From assembly GCA_947625675.1 (NCBI GenBank), contig CANQPH010000007.1, forward strand, positions 1 through 64,000: a stretch of 64,000 nt of DNA, written 5' to 3'. Position 1 is the stretch's first letter. Every line of letters starts with the position of its first letter. The position numbers and the translations under genes were made by a program. A model generated the notes under the pieces. The model saw only the letters and a program-made list of their open reading frames with translations. It did no database searches and was not told the origin of the DNA. The DNA is from an uncultured Acetatifactor sp. Its GTDB lineage: Bacteria; Bacillota; Clostridia; Lachnospirales; Lachnospiraceae. This document shows, in pieces, positions 52,076-61,095 of the stretch.

Positions 52076-52924
52076 CTACTCTTCCGAAGGCTGTTCCTGG
52101 GGATCGAAACTGTCGAAAATATAGATGTCAAAATGCTTCTTGGCCTCCGCCAGCTCCGCCTCGCTCTTGATGGTATAGGCCACCGCCGTGTTCCGGTACA
52201 GCTTGCGGCAGAGCCTGCGGGAAAGATTCTTCTCATGATGCTGGTTGTAGGCCACGAAATCCGGCTTGGTCAGGAAATTCAGCATCAAGTTCTCCATTGC
52301 GAAATAGGCGGGATTCCTCCTGTCGCTGTAGGACATAAAGCCATCGGACAGCTGTCCCCGCACCACCTGAGGCCGGTTTTGCTTGTACCAATAGATGCCC
52401 AGGGGATTGAAGGATTCTATGCAGTACAGCCCGGGATAATCCTGCAGGAGCCTGTCCGCTATGGGACAGACGCTCAGATCCCTTCCCTCTATTTTCAGCT
52501 CCACGATCAGGGGCACCTTCCCGCCCACCAGCTTCAGAACGTCCGCAAATTTCGGAATGGTTTCCGAGGATTTCAGCAGCTTGAACTGCTGCAATTCCTC
52601 ATAGGTATAATCACACACCTTTCCCTCGGTCCCGCACATCCGATTCAGGGTGAAATCATGGAACACCACCGCCACCCGATCTTTGGTCAGCTGCACGTCC
52701 AGCTCGATGCCATAGCCCCGATCCACCGCCTTCTGAAAGGCGGCCAGGGAATTTTCCGGGGCCTCTCCCCCATTGTCATGGAGTCCCCTGTGGGCATAGA
52801 GCACGCCTCCCAGATCATCCAGATCTTTGTTGCGGCTCAGGTGCGGCATAATGGCCAACAGGTAGGCCGCCGAGGATGCGGCCGCAACTCCCAACAACAT
52901 TCCAAGCATTTTCCGTTTCTTCAA
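52076..52924 (-). CDS. Glycerophosphodiester phosphodiesterase family protein
   Basis: 282 residues from the TTG at 52924, which has AAAGGAGAG 7-9 nt upstream; the ORF-track ATG at 52963 has no ribosome site. After a short membrane anchor (MLGMLLGVAAASSAAYLLAI) comes the GDPD TIM barrel: AHRGLHDNGGEAPENSLAAF (His and metal Glu), GIELDVQLTKDRVAVVFHD, and VELKIEG. It hydrolyses glycerophosphodiesters to glycerol-3-phosphate and an alcohol, probably facing outside at the membrane. About 54 nt after the MFS gene, likely co-transcribed. Confidence 0.92.
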   Translation of the reverse strand: MKKRKMLGMLLGVAAASSAAYLLAIMPHLSRNKDLDDLGGVLYAHRGLHDNGGEAPENSLAAFQKAVDRGYGIELDVQLTKDRVAVVFHDFTLNRMCGTEGKVCDYTYEELQQFKLLKSSETIPKFADVLKLVGGKVPLIVELKIEGRDLSVCPIADRLLQDYPGLYCIESFNPLGIYWYKQNRPQVVRGQLSDGFMSYSDRRNPAYFAMENLMLNFLTKPDFVAYNQHHEKNLSRRLCRKLYRNTAVAYTIKSEAELAEAKKHFDIYIFDSFDPQEQPSEE

Positions 52925-52978
52925 GTCTCTCTCCTTTCCGTCTGTCCGGACAAGCTTTGTCATTTGTGAATAGGTTAC

Positions 52979-54475
52979 TCAATCCTCCACATCGAAATTC
53001 TCCAAAATGGAGGCTTTTTTCTCAGGTTTCACATCCCCGTGGCGCACCTGGGTCATGGTCAGGAAAGCGATCAGAGAGAACACCAGGGCGTAGGGGAACA
53101 GGGTTCGATAGGACACATTTTCCAGCAAAAAGCCGGAAAGCACCGGCGTGAAAATCTGGGCCGCCATGGAAAAGGTATAATAGGTTCCCGTGAACTTTCC
53201 GATGTCCCCGCCCTGGCTCATGGCCACGATCATGGGATAGGAGTTCACGTTGATGGAAGCCCAGGCCACCCCGATCAGGGCGAAGGCGATGTTGATGGCG
53301 GGATGATAGCTGCCCGCAAAGATCGCCGCCCCGTAACAGGCCGCCATCAGGAGCACGCCGCCCATGATGGTCTTCTTCCTGCCGAATTTGCTGGAAATAT
53401 GGCCGATGGGGATATAGCTGATGATGGCCGCCACCGTGGCCACCATGAGGCAGTTGGCGAAGCTGCCGCCCTCCATCTTCCAGACCACCCGGGTATAGCG
53501 GGAGAAAGCCGTGGTCACCGCATTGTAGGCGGTAAACCAGAAGAAAATGGACAAGAGCATGAAGATCATGCTGCGCTTCACTTCCGAAGCCAGAACCGTG
53601 GGAGAAGCCTTTTCCGCCCCGGAGGATTTGTCATTCCCCTGCGGCAGCTTCCCTGCAGAATCCGCTCCGCCTGCGGCCTTTCCGGCAGCAGACCCTTCCC
53701 CGACCACGGAGCCTTCTCTGGCCGCAGAATTCTCATCGGATGCGGGCCCTTCTCCGGCTATGGCCCCCTCTCTGGCGGCAGTCCCTTCCCCGGCCACGGA
53801 GCCTTCTCCAACAACTGCTCCCTCTCCGGCTGTCTGAACCGTCTCTTCCTTCAACTCCTCCGCCAGCTCCGCCTTCAGCTTGTTTTCCCGGATGGTGAAG
53901 ACCAGGACCCCCACCGCTGCGATCATCAGAACCGCAATGCTAAGGAAAAGGGGCAGATAATTGGGCCGGTCCCCCTTTCCCACCAGGAGGCTGATCATGA
54001 TCAGGGAGTAGACGCCGCCCACGGCCCCCATGAGGTTGATCACCGCATTGGCTTTGCTCCGCAGCCTGTTGGGCGTCAGATCCGGCATCAAGGCCACCGC
54101 CGGAGAACGATAGAGACCCATGGACAAAAGTGTCAGGAACAGGGCGACGATGAACAGCACCAGGTTCTGTCCGAGATCCGCCGCCGGAAACAGCATCATG
54201 AAGACGCAGGCCAGTATCGTCCCGCCCACGATGAAGGGGGTGCGCTTGCCGTAGGGCGTCTCCACCTTGTCGGACAGAGCCCCGAAGACAGGAAGCAGGA
54301 ACACCGCCAGCACGTTGTCCAGGGCCATGATGGCCCCCGTCACCGTCTCTCCGATGTGAAAAGTATTTTGTAAAATCAGGGGAATGATGTTGTCATACAT
54401 TTGCCAGAAAGCGCTGATGCTCAAGAATGCCAATCCGATGAAAAAGGTCCGCTTATAGTTCAGTTTACTCTGCAT
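52979..54475 (-). CDS. MFS transporter with a repeat-expanded central loop
   Basis: 498 residues, 12 predicted membrane segments; resembles the GPH/SLC45-like sugar carriers (SDKVETPYGKRTPFIVGGTI after helix 2). Between the two six-helix halves lies a ~75-residue insert of 6-residue repeats (AGEGSV, VGEGSA and variants), much longer than a normal MFS loop. The substrate is unknown; a sugar is likely. GGAGGATGG precedes the ATG. It heads a two-gene unit with the GDPD gene and is divergent from the ABC-F gene. Confidence 0.88.
   Translation of the reverse strand: MQSKLNYKRTFFIGLAFLSISAFWQMYDNIIPLILQNTFHIGETVTGAIMALDNVLAVFLLPVFGALSDKVETPYGKRTPFIVGGTILACVFMMLFPAADLGQNLVLFIVALFLTLLSMGLYRSPAVALMPDLTPNRLRSKANAVINLMGAVGGVYSLIMISLLVGKGDRPNYLPLFLSIAVLMIAAVGVLVFTIRENKLKAELAEELKEETVQTAGEGAVVGEGSVAGEGTAAREGAIAGEGPASDENSAAREGSVVGEGSAAGKAAGGADSAGKLPQGNDKSSGAEKASPTVLASEVKRSMIFMLLSIFFWFTAYNAVTTAFSRYTRVVWKMEGGSFANCLMVATVAAIISYIPIGHISSKFGRKKTIMGGVLLMAACYGAAIFAGSYHPAINIAFALIGVAWASINVNSYPMIVAMSQGGDIGKFTGTYYTFSMAAQIFTPVLSGFLLENVSYRTLFPYALVFSLIAFLTMTQVRHGDVKPEKKASILENFDVED
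53640..53835. repeat. In-frame 18-bp tandem repeats in the MFS central loop
   Basis: Roughly ten degenerate 18-bp units, such as CCTTCCCCGGCCACGGAG, encode Gly-Glu-Gly-rich hexapeptides in the cytoplasmic loop. Confidence 0.75.
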
Positions 54476-54593
54476 GATCCATCCTCCTGCGAATTTTTAG
54501 AAAACAACTTTTTACCATCTTATTTTATCAGAAAATCCCAAAAAATTCAAGAAAACTCTTGCTTTTCCTACAAAATAAAAATATATTTTTCTC

Positions 54594-54621
54594 TTGCAAA
54601 ATCCCACATTTTCAGTACAAT
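54594..54621 (+). promoter_or_regulatory. Predicted promoter of the ABC-F/PHP-HAD operon
   Basis: TTGCAA, 16-bp spacer, TACAAT, about 36 nt before the start. Confidence 0.65.
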
Positions 54622-54656
54622 GATAATAGTGTAAAAAAGAAAGGTATGATTACGGA

Positions 54657-56294
54657 ATGATCAGTGCGAACAATGTGACCTACCGCGTAGGGAAAAAGGC
54701 TTTATTTGAAGACGTCAACATCAAATTCACCGAGGGCAACTGCTACGGCCTCATCGGGGCCAACGGCGCCGGGAAGTCCACGTTTCTGAAGATTCTGGAC
54801 GGACAGCTGGAGACCACCAAGGGGGACGTATTCATCACTCCCGGGCAGCGACTCTCCGTGTTGGAACAGGACCACTTCAAATACGATGATTACACCGTCA
54901 TGGACACGGTGATCATGGGAAATCAGCGTCTCTATGACATCATGAAGGAAAAGGACGCCATCTATGCCAAGGAGGATTTCACGGAAGAGGACGGGATCCG
55001 GGCCAGCGAACTGGAAGGGGAATTTGCGGAAATGGACGGCTGGGAAGCGGAATCCAACGCCGCCACGCTCTTAAACGGCCTGGGGATCGATACCGAATAC
55101 CACTATAGTTTGATGGGGGATCTGGAAGGCAATCTGAAGGTGAAGGTGCTGCTGGCCAGAGCCCTCTTCGGCAACCCGGACATCCTGCTTCTGGACGAGC
55201 CCACCAACCACTTGGACCTGGACGCCATCGCCTGGCTGGAAGATTTCCTCATCGATTTTGAGAACACCGTCATCGTGGTTTCCCACGACCGCTATTTTCT
55301 CAACAAGGTCTGCACCTATACGGCGGACATCGACTACGGCAAGATCCAGCTCTACGCCGGTAACTATGATTTCTGGTACGAGTCCAGCCAACTTCTGGTG
55401 AAACAGATGAAGGAAGCCAACAAGAAAAAAGAGGAAAAGATCAAGGAGCTGCAGGAATTCATCTCCCGCTTCTCCGCCAACGCCTCCAAATCCAAACAGG
55501 CCACTTCCCGGAAGCGTGCCCTGGAAAAAATCCAGCTGGACGAGATCAAGCCTTCCAGCCGCAAATACCCCTTCATCGATTTCCGACCGGACAGGGAGAT
55601 CGGCAACGAGGTGCTCACGGTGGAGCATCTGTCCAAATCCATCGGCGGCGTGAAGGTGCTGGACGACGTCTCCTTCACCATGCGCCATGACGACAAGATC
55701 GCCTTCGTGGGCGGCAACGAACTGGCCAAGACCACCCTGTTCCAAATCCTCTCCGGCAACATGGAACCGGACGAGGGAAGCTACAAATGGGGCGTGACCA
55801 CCTCCCAGGCTTATTTTCCCAAGGATTACACGGAGGAATTCGACAATGACCTGACCATCGTGGACTGGCTCACCGGCTACTCTCCCGTCAAGGACGTGAC
55901 CTATGTCCGGGGCTTCCTGGGCAGGATGCTGTTCGCAGGAGAGGACGGCGTGAAACAGGTAAAGGTGCTTTCCGGAGGGGAAAAGGTGCGCTGCCTGCTG
56001 TCCAAGATGATGATCAGCGGCGCCAACTGCCTGATCTTCGACGAACCCACCAACCACCTGGACATGGAATCCATCACCGCCCTGAACAACGGCATGATCA
56101 AGTTCCCGGGAGTGATGCTCTTCTCCTGCCATGACCACCAGCTGGTGCAGACCACGGCCAACCGCATCATCGAGATCCTGCCGAACGGCTCCATCGTGGA
56201 CAAGATCACCAGCTATGACGAGTACCTGGCCAGCGACGAAATGGCCCGGAAGCGCACCGTCTTCACCGCCCAGCGGGAAGAGGACGAACTATGA
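54657..56294 (+). CDS. ABC-F family ribosome-associated ATPase
   Basis: 545 residues with two ABC cassettes and no membrane segment. NBD1: GANGAGKST, Walker B ILLLDEPTNHLDLD. A charged linker (KKKEEKIKELQEFISRFSA) is the ABC-F arm that enters the ribosome. NBD2: LSGGEKVRC, LIFDEPTNHLDME. The second Walker A reads GGNELAKTT, lacking the Gly before Lys. Layout is nearest to YbiT-like housekeeping factors; antibiotic-protection ABC-Fs have longer linkers, so resistance is less likely. The stop overlaps the next start (ATGA). Confidence 0.93.
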   Translation: MISANNVTYRVGKKALFEDVNIKFTEGNCYGLIGANGAGKSTFLKILDGQLETTKGDVFITPGQRLSVLEQDHFKYDDYTVMDTVIMGNQRLYDIMKEKDAIYAKEDFTEEDGIRASELEGEFAEMDGWEAESNAATLLNGLGIDTEYHYSLMGDLEGNLKVKVLLARALFGNPDILLLDEPTNHLDLDAIAWLEDFLIDFENTVIVVSHDRYFLNKVCTYTADIDYGKIQLYAGNYDFWYESSQLLVKQMKEANKKKEEKIKELQEFISRFSANASKSKQATSRKRALEKIQLDEIKPSSRKYPFIDFRPDREIGNEVLTVEHLSKSIGGVKVLDDVSFTMRHDDKIAFVGGNELAKTTLFQILSGNMEPDEGSYKWGVTTSQAYFPKDYTEEFDNDLTIVDWLTGYSPVKDVTYVRGFLGRMLFAGEDGVKQVKVLSGGEKVRCLLSKMMISGANCLIFDEPTNHLDMESITALNNGMIKFPGVMLFSCHDHQLVQTTANRIIEILPNGSIVDKITSYDEYLASDEMARKRTVFTAQREEDEL

Positions 56295-58036
56295 GACCCA
56301 TAGATCTGCATGTACATTCCACCTGTTCCGACGGCACTCTGACTCCGTCGGAGCTGGTGGATCTGGCAAGGGAAAAAGGATTGGCCGCCTTCGCCCTGAC
56401 GGACCACGACACCGTGGACGGGCTGGAGGAGGCTGTTTCTTATGCGCGGAAGCTGCGGGCGGAGACTCCCAACCCAGATGCCCCTTCGGCTTTTGCCTGC
56501 ATTTTCTGCGATTCCGACGCCCCGCAGACTGTTTCAACCGCCCCAAGCCTTCCGCCCGTCCCTGAAGTAATTCCGGGCATCGAGCTGTCCACGGAATACC
56601 GGGGCCGGGATGTGCATATCGTGGGCCTCTATATCGATTATCAAAACGAGGGCTTCCACCGGAAGCTTGGGGAATTCCTGGATTCCCGCATCCGGCGCAA
56701 TCACAAAATGTGCGCCCTCCTGCAGGAAGCGGGCATGGACATCACTTATGAAAAGCTGCAGGAAGCCTTTCCCGACTCCGTCATCACCCGGGCTCACTAT
56801 GCCAGGTACATGATGGAACAGGGATACACCCAAAGTCTCAAGGAGGCCTTCGACCGCTATATCGGGGATCACTGCCCTTGCTACGTTCCCCGGGAGAAGA
56901 TCACTCCCGCCCAGGCCATCGCCCTGATCCTGGAAGCCGACGGCATCCCCGTCCTGGCTCATCCTCTGCTTTACCATCTAAACGACGAGAACCTGGAAGA
57001 ACTGGTGTGGGAGGGCAAGGAGGCCGGGCTGATGGGAATTGAAGCTCTCTATCCCACCCATTCCCCGGCGGAGGAACGGCAGATCCGCAGGCTGGCGGGA
57101 AAATATCACCTTCTGCTCTCCGGTGGCTCCGATTTTCACGGTTCCAACAAGCCCCAGCTGGAATTGGGTACCGGCTACGGCAAGCTCTTCGTGCCGGAGG
57201 ATCTGCTCAACGAGTTTCAAAAAAGCCGCAAGAATCTGTTGTTCACAGATCTGGACGGCACCCTGCTCAACAACGCCAGCGGACTTTATCCTCCCATGAA
57301 GGAGGCCCTGGACCGCATGACCGCCCGAGGACACCGCCTGATCCTGACCTCCGGCAGGCCCCTGCCCAGCATCCTGGAGGTGCGAAAGGCCCTGGGCATC
57401 GAATATCCCGGCATGCTGGTCATCGCCAACAACGGGGCCCTGGTTTATGACTGCGATCACTCCTCCAACATTCTGGAATACCGCCTGTCCCCGGAGGACA
57501 TCCGCTACATCATCGGAGAAGCGGAAAAGCGCCGCCTTCACATCCACGCCTATACGGACACGGAGATCGTCTGTCACGGCATGAATGCGGAACTGCAATT
57601 TTACACCAGGCGGATCCATCTGCCCTTAAAGTGCGTGGAAAGCATCCCGGATCATCTGCCGAAAGGCTCCTTCAAGCTGCAGTGCATCCATCTCACGGAC
57701 AGAAAGCGGCTGGAGGCTTTCCGGGACCGCATCGTCTCCCAGCTGGGTGACCGAATCCAGACGGTTTTCTCCAACGACCAATACCTGGAAATCCTGCCCG
57801 CCCAGGCCGGAAAGGGAAAAGCCGTCCGTTTCGTGCAGGAGTACCTCTGCATCCCCCACAGCCATACCTTCGCCGCCGGAGATGCGGAAAACGACATTTC
57901 CATGCTGGAAGAGGCCCAGGTGGGCATCGCCATGGCCAATGCGGATCCTGCGGTGAAGGAACATGCGGACCTGGTCACGATCCGGGACAACGAACACAAC
58001 GGACTGGCGGAAGTGCTGGACCGGTATTTCACTTAA
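56291..58036 (+). CDS. PHP phosphoesterase fused to a Cof-type HAD phosphatase
   Basis: 581 residues. Residues 1-310: PHP domain with LHVHSTCSDGTLTPSELV, LTDHDTVDGLEE, PGIELSTE and SGGSDFHG, like YciV-type phosphatases acting on 3',5'-nucleoside bisphosphates or RNA ends. Residues 315-581: HAD type IIB with LFTDLDGTLLNN (nucleophile Asp), LTSGRP, and FAAGDAENDISMLE. Normally these are separate proteins. An acidic, Pro-rich insert splits the PHP domain near residue 70. It is translationally coupled to ABC-F, suggesting a role in nucleotide turnover during translation stress; that is inference. Confidence 0.92.
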   Translation: MRPIDLHVHSTCSDGTLTPSELVDLAREKGLAAFALTDHDTVDGLEEAVSYARKLRAETPNPDAPSAFACIFCDSDAPQTVSTAPSLPPVPEVIPGIELSTEYRGRDVHIVGLYIDYQNEGFHRKLGEFLDSRIRRNHKMCALLQEAGMDITYEKLQEAFPDSVITRAHYARYMMEQGYTQSLKEAFDRYIGDHCPCYVPREKITPAQAIALILEADGIPVLAHPLLYHLNDENLEELVWEGKEAGLMGIEALYPTHSPAEERQIRRLAGKYHLLLSGGSDFHGSNKPQLELGTGYGKLFVPEDLLNEFQKSRKNLLFTDLDGTLLNNASGLYPPMKEALDRMTARGHRLILTSGRPLPSILEVRKALGIEYPGMLVIANNGALVYDCDHSSNILEYRLSPEDIRYIIGEAEKRRLHIHAYTDTEIVCHGMNAELQFYTRRIHLPLKCVESIPDHLPKGSFKLQCIHLTDRKRLEAFRDRIVSQLGDRIQTVFSNDQYLEILPAQAGKGKAVRFVQEYLCIPHSHTFAAGDAENDISMLEEAQVGIAMANADPAVKEHADLVTIRDNEHNGLAEVLDRYFT

Positions 58037-58044
58037 AAGTAAAA

Positions 58045-58085
58045 ACCTCCGGCGGCTTTTCACAAGCGACCGGAGGTCATTTTTT
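58045..58085 (+). terminator. Intrinsic terminator of the ABC-F/PHP-HAD operon
   Basis: ACCTCCGG and CCGGAGGT flank a 17-base loop, followed by CATTTTTT. Confidence 0.8.
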
Positions 58086-58156
58086 ACATAAAAATGAGGT
58101 GCAGGGCGCAGGGCCCCGCCGCTTTTTTCGTCAAGCTATCCTTCTATTCCGTCAGG

Positions 58157-58420
58157 CTATCCTTCCACGATCAGGTATCTCCCATCGCCCACGTCGAAGA
58201 CTTCGTCAGCATCCAGGATCTCATCGCCCACGGCGCCGTCCACGTCGAGGCCGGCATCTTCAAAATATTCAATCACTTCCTCCACGGAATCCACCACAAC
58301 CGCCATGCAATCCTCCAGAAAGCTCTCCGCGCTCTCCAGGTTATCTGCAACTCTCTCAGGGAAAAGTTGAAGCTGATTCTTCAGAAAGCACTCTAATACC
58401 GCATCATCATACTCGTGCAT
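58157..58420 (-). CDS. Small acidic conserved hypothetical protein
   Basis: 87 residues, strongly acidic (VVDSVEEVIEYFEDAGLDVD; EILDADEVFDVGDGRYLI). GGAGGG 7 nt before the ATG and an excellent promoter show a real, independently expressed gene. I believe similar small proteins exist in Lachnospiraceae genomes but I know no function. Confidence 0.75.
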   Translation of the reverse strand: MHEYDDAVLECFLKNQLQLFPERVADNLESAESFLEDCMAVVVDSVEEVIEYFEDAGLDVDGAVGDEILDADEVFDVGDGRYLIVEG

Positions 58421-58487
58421 ACCTTACCCTCCTTTTCCAAACGACTGCTGGAACAAACTGCCAACAGACACCTATGTTCTTGTATCC

Positions 58488-58516
58488 ATAGTAGTATGAA
58501 TACAGTCTCCCGTCAA
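58488..58516 (-). promoter_or_regulatory. Promoter of the small acidic protein gene
   Basis: Minus-strand TTGACG, 17-bp spacer, TACTAT, about 65 nt before the start. Confidence 0.75.
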
Positions 58517-58544
58517 GAGTCTCTTTGAAAAAAATTATCCTTCT

Positions 58545-59537
58545 TCAAACAGACAGACGCATGAGACGGCTGGCATCCTGCCTGGCCTCCTCCAGTTTGT
58601 TTTCCCCGATGACGTTGCCCAACAGAATCCCTCCGGCACTGGCCAGGCCGAAGCACAGGATCGTGCCGAAATTGCGCACCACCACGATGAAGGAATTGGC
58701 CGCCACCGCATCGCTGCTCAAATGGCCCAGGATCACGGAATACATGGAAAAAGCCGCTCCCCAGATCATGTCGTTGGCCATGGCCGGAAGGGAGAGGCGG
58801 ACGAAATCCCGGAACAGAAGCTTGTTGCGGACAAAAAGGTATCGGAAATTCAGCTTGATCCCCTTCCCCAGGGCAGACACCCCCAGGCAGGCAAGAAGCT
58901 CCACCACCCTGGACAGGGAGGTGGCGATGGCCACCCCGGCGGCCCCCAGCCTTGGAGCCCCGAACAAGCCGAAGATAAATACCGCATTCAGCAGGATATT
59001 CAGAGAAAAGGCCAGCACGTTCATGGCTGTGCTGATCATCACCTGTCCCACGCTCCGCAGGACCGCCAGATAGACCTCTATGACGCCCCAGCACAGGTAA
59101 GCCACGCTCAAGCACCGCAGATAAGAGGCTCCCAGGACAATGAGTTCCTCATCTTCCGTGAAAATCCGCATCAGTCCCCGGGGAAAAGCCAGGGCCAGGC
59201 CCGCAAAACCGGCGGAGATCAGGATGGAAAACCGAAGGGCGATCCCTTCCACCACCTGAATGGCCTTCCTGTCCCCTTTGCCGTAATATTGGGCGCAGAG
59301 CATGGTGGCACCGGTTCCCAGACCGTAATAGACCATGAACAATATATTGGAGTACTGAGAAGCCAGGGAAACCGCCGAAATGGAGGATTGTCCCACAAAA
59401 TTCAGCATCACCACGTCCGCCGAGCTCACGGCGGCGCTCAAAAGATTCTACACCACGATGGGCAGCATCAGCTTCGTGATCTGCCGGTAGAATCTTTTTC
59501 TTTCCCCGGCATAAGCGTTATCTTTTTCCCAGATCAA
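58545..59537 (-). pseudogene. MATE family efflux transporter, broken by a nonsense codon and 3' truncation
   Basis: Read from a TTG at 59537 (GGAGGAG 6 nt upstream) the frame gives KLMLPIVV-stop-NLLSAAVSSADVV, a typical MATE helix 1 in which the Gln codon CAG has become TAG (59448-59450). The frame continues unbroken through SSISAVSLASQYSN, YYGLGTGATMLCAQYYGKGD and later helices. It then ends after DASRLMRL, about 330 residues, where MATE proteins need about 450, so the last four helices are missing. Two independent defects make function unlikely. A restart at the TTG at 59441 would still lack helix 1. Confidence 0.8.
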
Positions 59538-59553
59538 TGCTCTCTCCTCCGGC

Positions 59554-61095
59554 TCACAGATATTCCAGCGCTTCCAGGGGATGGGCGATGACGGCGTCCG
59601 CACCGCCTTCTTCCAGTTCCTTCCGCTCCCGGAACCCCCACAGGACTCCCAGAGTATAAGCGCCCAGAGCCTTGCCCGTCCTCATGTCCGTGGCCGTGTC
59701 CCCCAGATACAGGGCCTCCCGGGGCTGCAAGCCCAGCCTGCGGAGCACCCGAAGCCCTCCTTCCGGACTGGGCTTGATGGCAATACCCGGTTCCTGGCCC
59801 TGGATCACGTCAAAGCAACCCCGGCCAAATAGCGTCTCTATCACCCGGACGGTTTCCTGATGGGGCTTGTTGGACAACACCGCAATGCGGATTCCCCATT
59901 GTTTCAATTCTTTCAAAAGCTCCGGTATCCCTTCGTAGGGCTTCACCTCGTACATGCAGTTCTCCCGGAAGATCTCCCGGTACCTGGCGTAAGCCTCCTG
60001 AAAATGAACCAGATCCTCGTCCCCTCCTGCCGCAAGGCAGCGCTTCACCAGGTTGGCGGCGCCGTCCCCCACGAAGTATTTGTACTGCCCGATGGAATAG
60101 GGGCCGTATCCGTAGGGCTCCATGGCCAGATCCCCACAATATTTGATGCTGGCGATGGAATCGGAAAGAGTTCCGTCCAAATCGAAGATCACCGCTTTTT
60201 TGGTTGTTCCAGCAGGAAGCGGTTCGCTTGCTTCCTGATAAGGCTTGTCCGGTTCCGAACTGGAAACGTCCGCTTCCCGGCAAGGCTTGTCCGGTTCCGG
60301 ACTGAGGGCGTCCGCCTCCCGACACAACCGCTTCGCCTCCTGGTACAGCCTCCCTACTGGAAGCCCCACCACGTTGCCGTAATCTCCCTGAATGCCACGG
60401 ATATAACGGGCGCACTGGCCCTGGATCCCGTAAGCCCCGGCCTTATCGAAAGGCTCTCCGGTCTCCAGATAACTTTCGATCTCTTCATCAGTCATGGGAT
60501 AAAAACACACTTCCGTCTCCTCATGAAAAGTACAGCTGACCGGCTCACCCATCCCGTTTCCCAGGATCAGGGTCACCCCCGTATAAACATGATGAGAACG
60601 GCCCTGGAGCAGGCGCAGCATGGCAAAAGCATCCTCCCGGGATCGGGGTTTGCCAAGGATGCGCCCGTCGCAGGAGACAACGGTGTCCGCCCCGATAACC
60701 AAAGTATTCCGCACCCTCTCCCGAAGCACCGTTTCCCTCTTCCGAGAATCCATCTCCTTCTCCCGGGGAACCGTTTCCCGCCCCCAAGAATCCATCTCCT
60801 TCTCACGGAAAACCGTTTCCCGCTCCTGAGAATCTGCGTCCCGCCCATGGGCTTTCGGCTCCGATACCTGATTCCCGCCGTCTGCGTTTCCTTCTCTCGT
60901 CATCCCGACACTTACCCTGCGTCCATACACCTCCCAGGCTTTCTGGGAGGACAACTCTTCCACCACCTCTGCGGCTTCCGTGGCCGTGATATGCTCTTCC
61001 ACCTGGCTGACGCAGATCTCGAATTCCCATCCGATCTGCCTTAACAGCTCCTTCCTCCTGGGGGAGGCGGAAGCCAAAATAACATTACACTCCAT
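59554..61095 (-). CDS. Maf nucleotide pyrophosphatase fused to a HAD phosphatase
   Basis: 513 residues. Residues 1-230: Maf with ILASASPRRKELL, VIGADTVVSCDGRILGKP and FDKAGAYGIQGQ; it hydrolyses non-canonical or excess dNTP/UTP to NMP. Residues 255-513: HAD subfamily IA phosphatase (VIFDLDGTLSDSI, VLSNKPH, YLGDTATDM), phosphoglycolate-phosphatase-like. Repeats expand two places: 14-residue units (RETVPREKEMDSWG type) inside Maf before VIGADT, and another 14-residue repeat (READVSSSEPDKPY type) in the linker. The start overlaps the end of ppk1 by 11 nt, so they are coupled. Confidence 0.93.
   Translation of the reverse strand: MECNVILASASPRRKELLRQIGWEFEICVSQVEEHITATEAAEVVEELSSQKAWEVYGRRVSVGMTREGNADGGNQVSEPKAHGRDADSQERETVFREKEMDSWGRETVPREKEMDSRKRETVLRERVRNTLVIGADTVVSCDGRILGKPRSREDAFAMLRLLQGRSHHVYTGVTLILGNGMGEPVSCTFHEETEVCFYPMTDEEIESYLETGEPFDKAGAYGIQGQCARYIRGIQGDYGNVVGLPVGRLYQEAKRLCREADALSPEPDKPCREADVSSSEPDKPYQEASEPLPAGTTKKAVIFDLDGTLSDSIASIKYCGDLAMEPYGYGPYSIGQYKYFVGDGAANLVKRCLAAGGDEDLVHFQEAYARYREIFRENCMYEVKPYEGIPELLKELKQWGIRIAVLSNKPHQETVRVIETLFGRGCFDVIQGQEPGIAIKPSPEGGLRVLRRLGLQPREALYLGDTATDMRTGKALGAYTLGVLWGFRERKELEEGGADAVIAHPLEALEYL
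60700..60870. repeat. In-frame 42-bp tandem repeats within maf
   Basis: ATCCATCTCCTTCTC recurs at 60748 and 60790, and ACCGTTTCCC at 42-bp spacing; the units encode 14-residue charged repeats inserted in the Maf fold. Confidence 0.75.

Noticed and set aside
52925-52963. ORF-track ATG start for the glycerophosphodiesterase
   Set aside because: No Shine-Dalgarno sequence upstream; the TTG at 52924 has a strong one and begins just before the membrane anchor.
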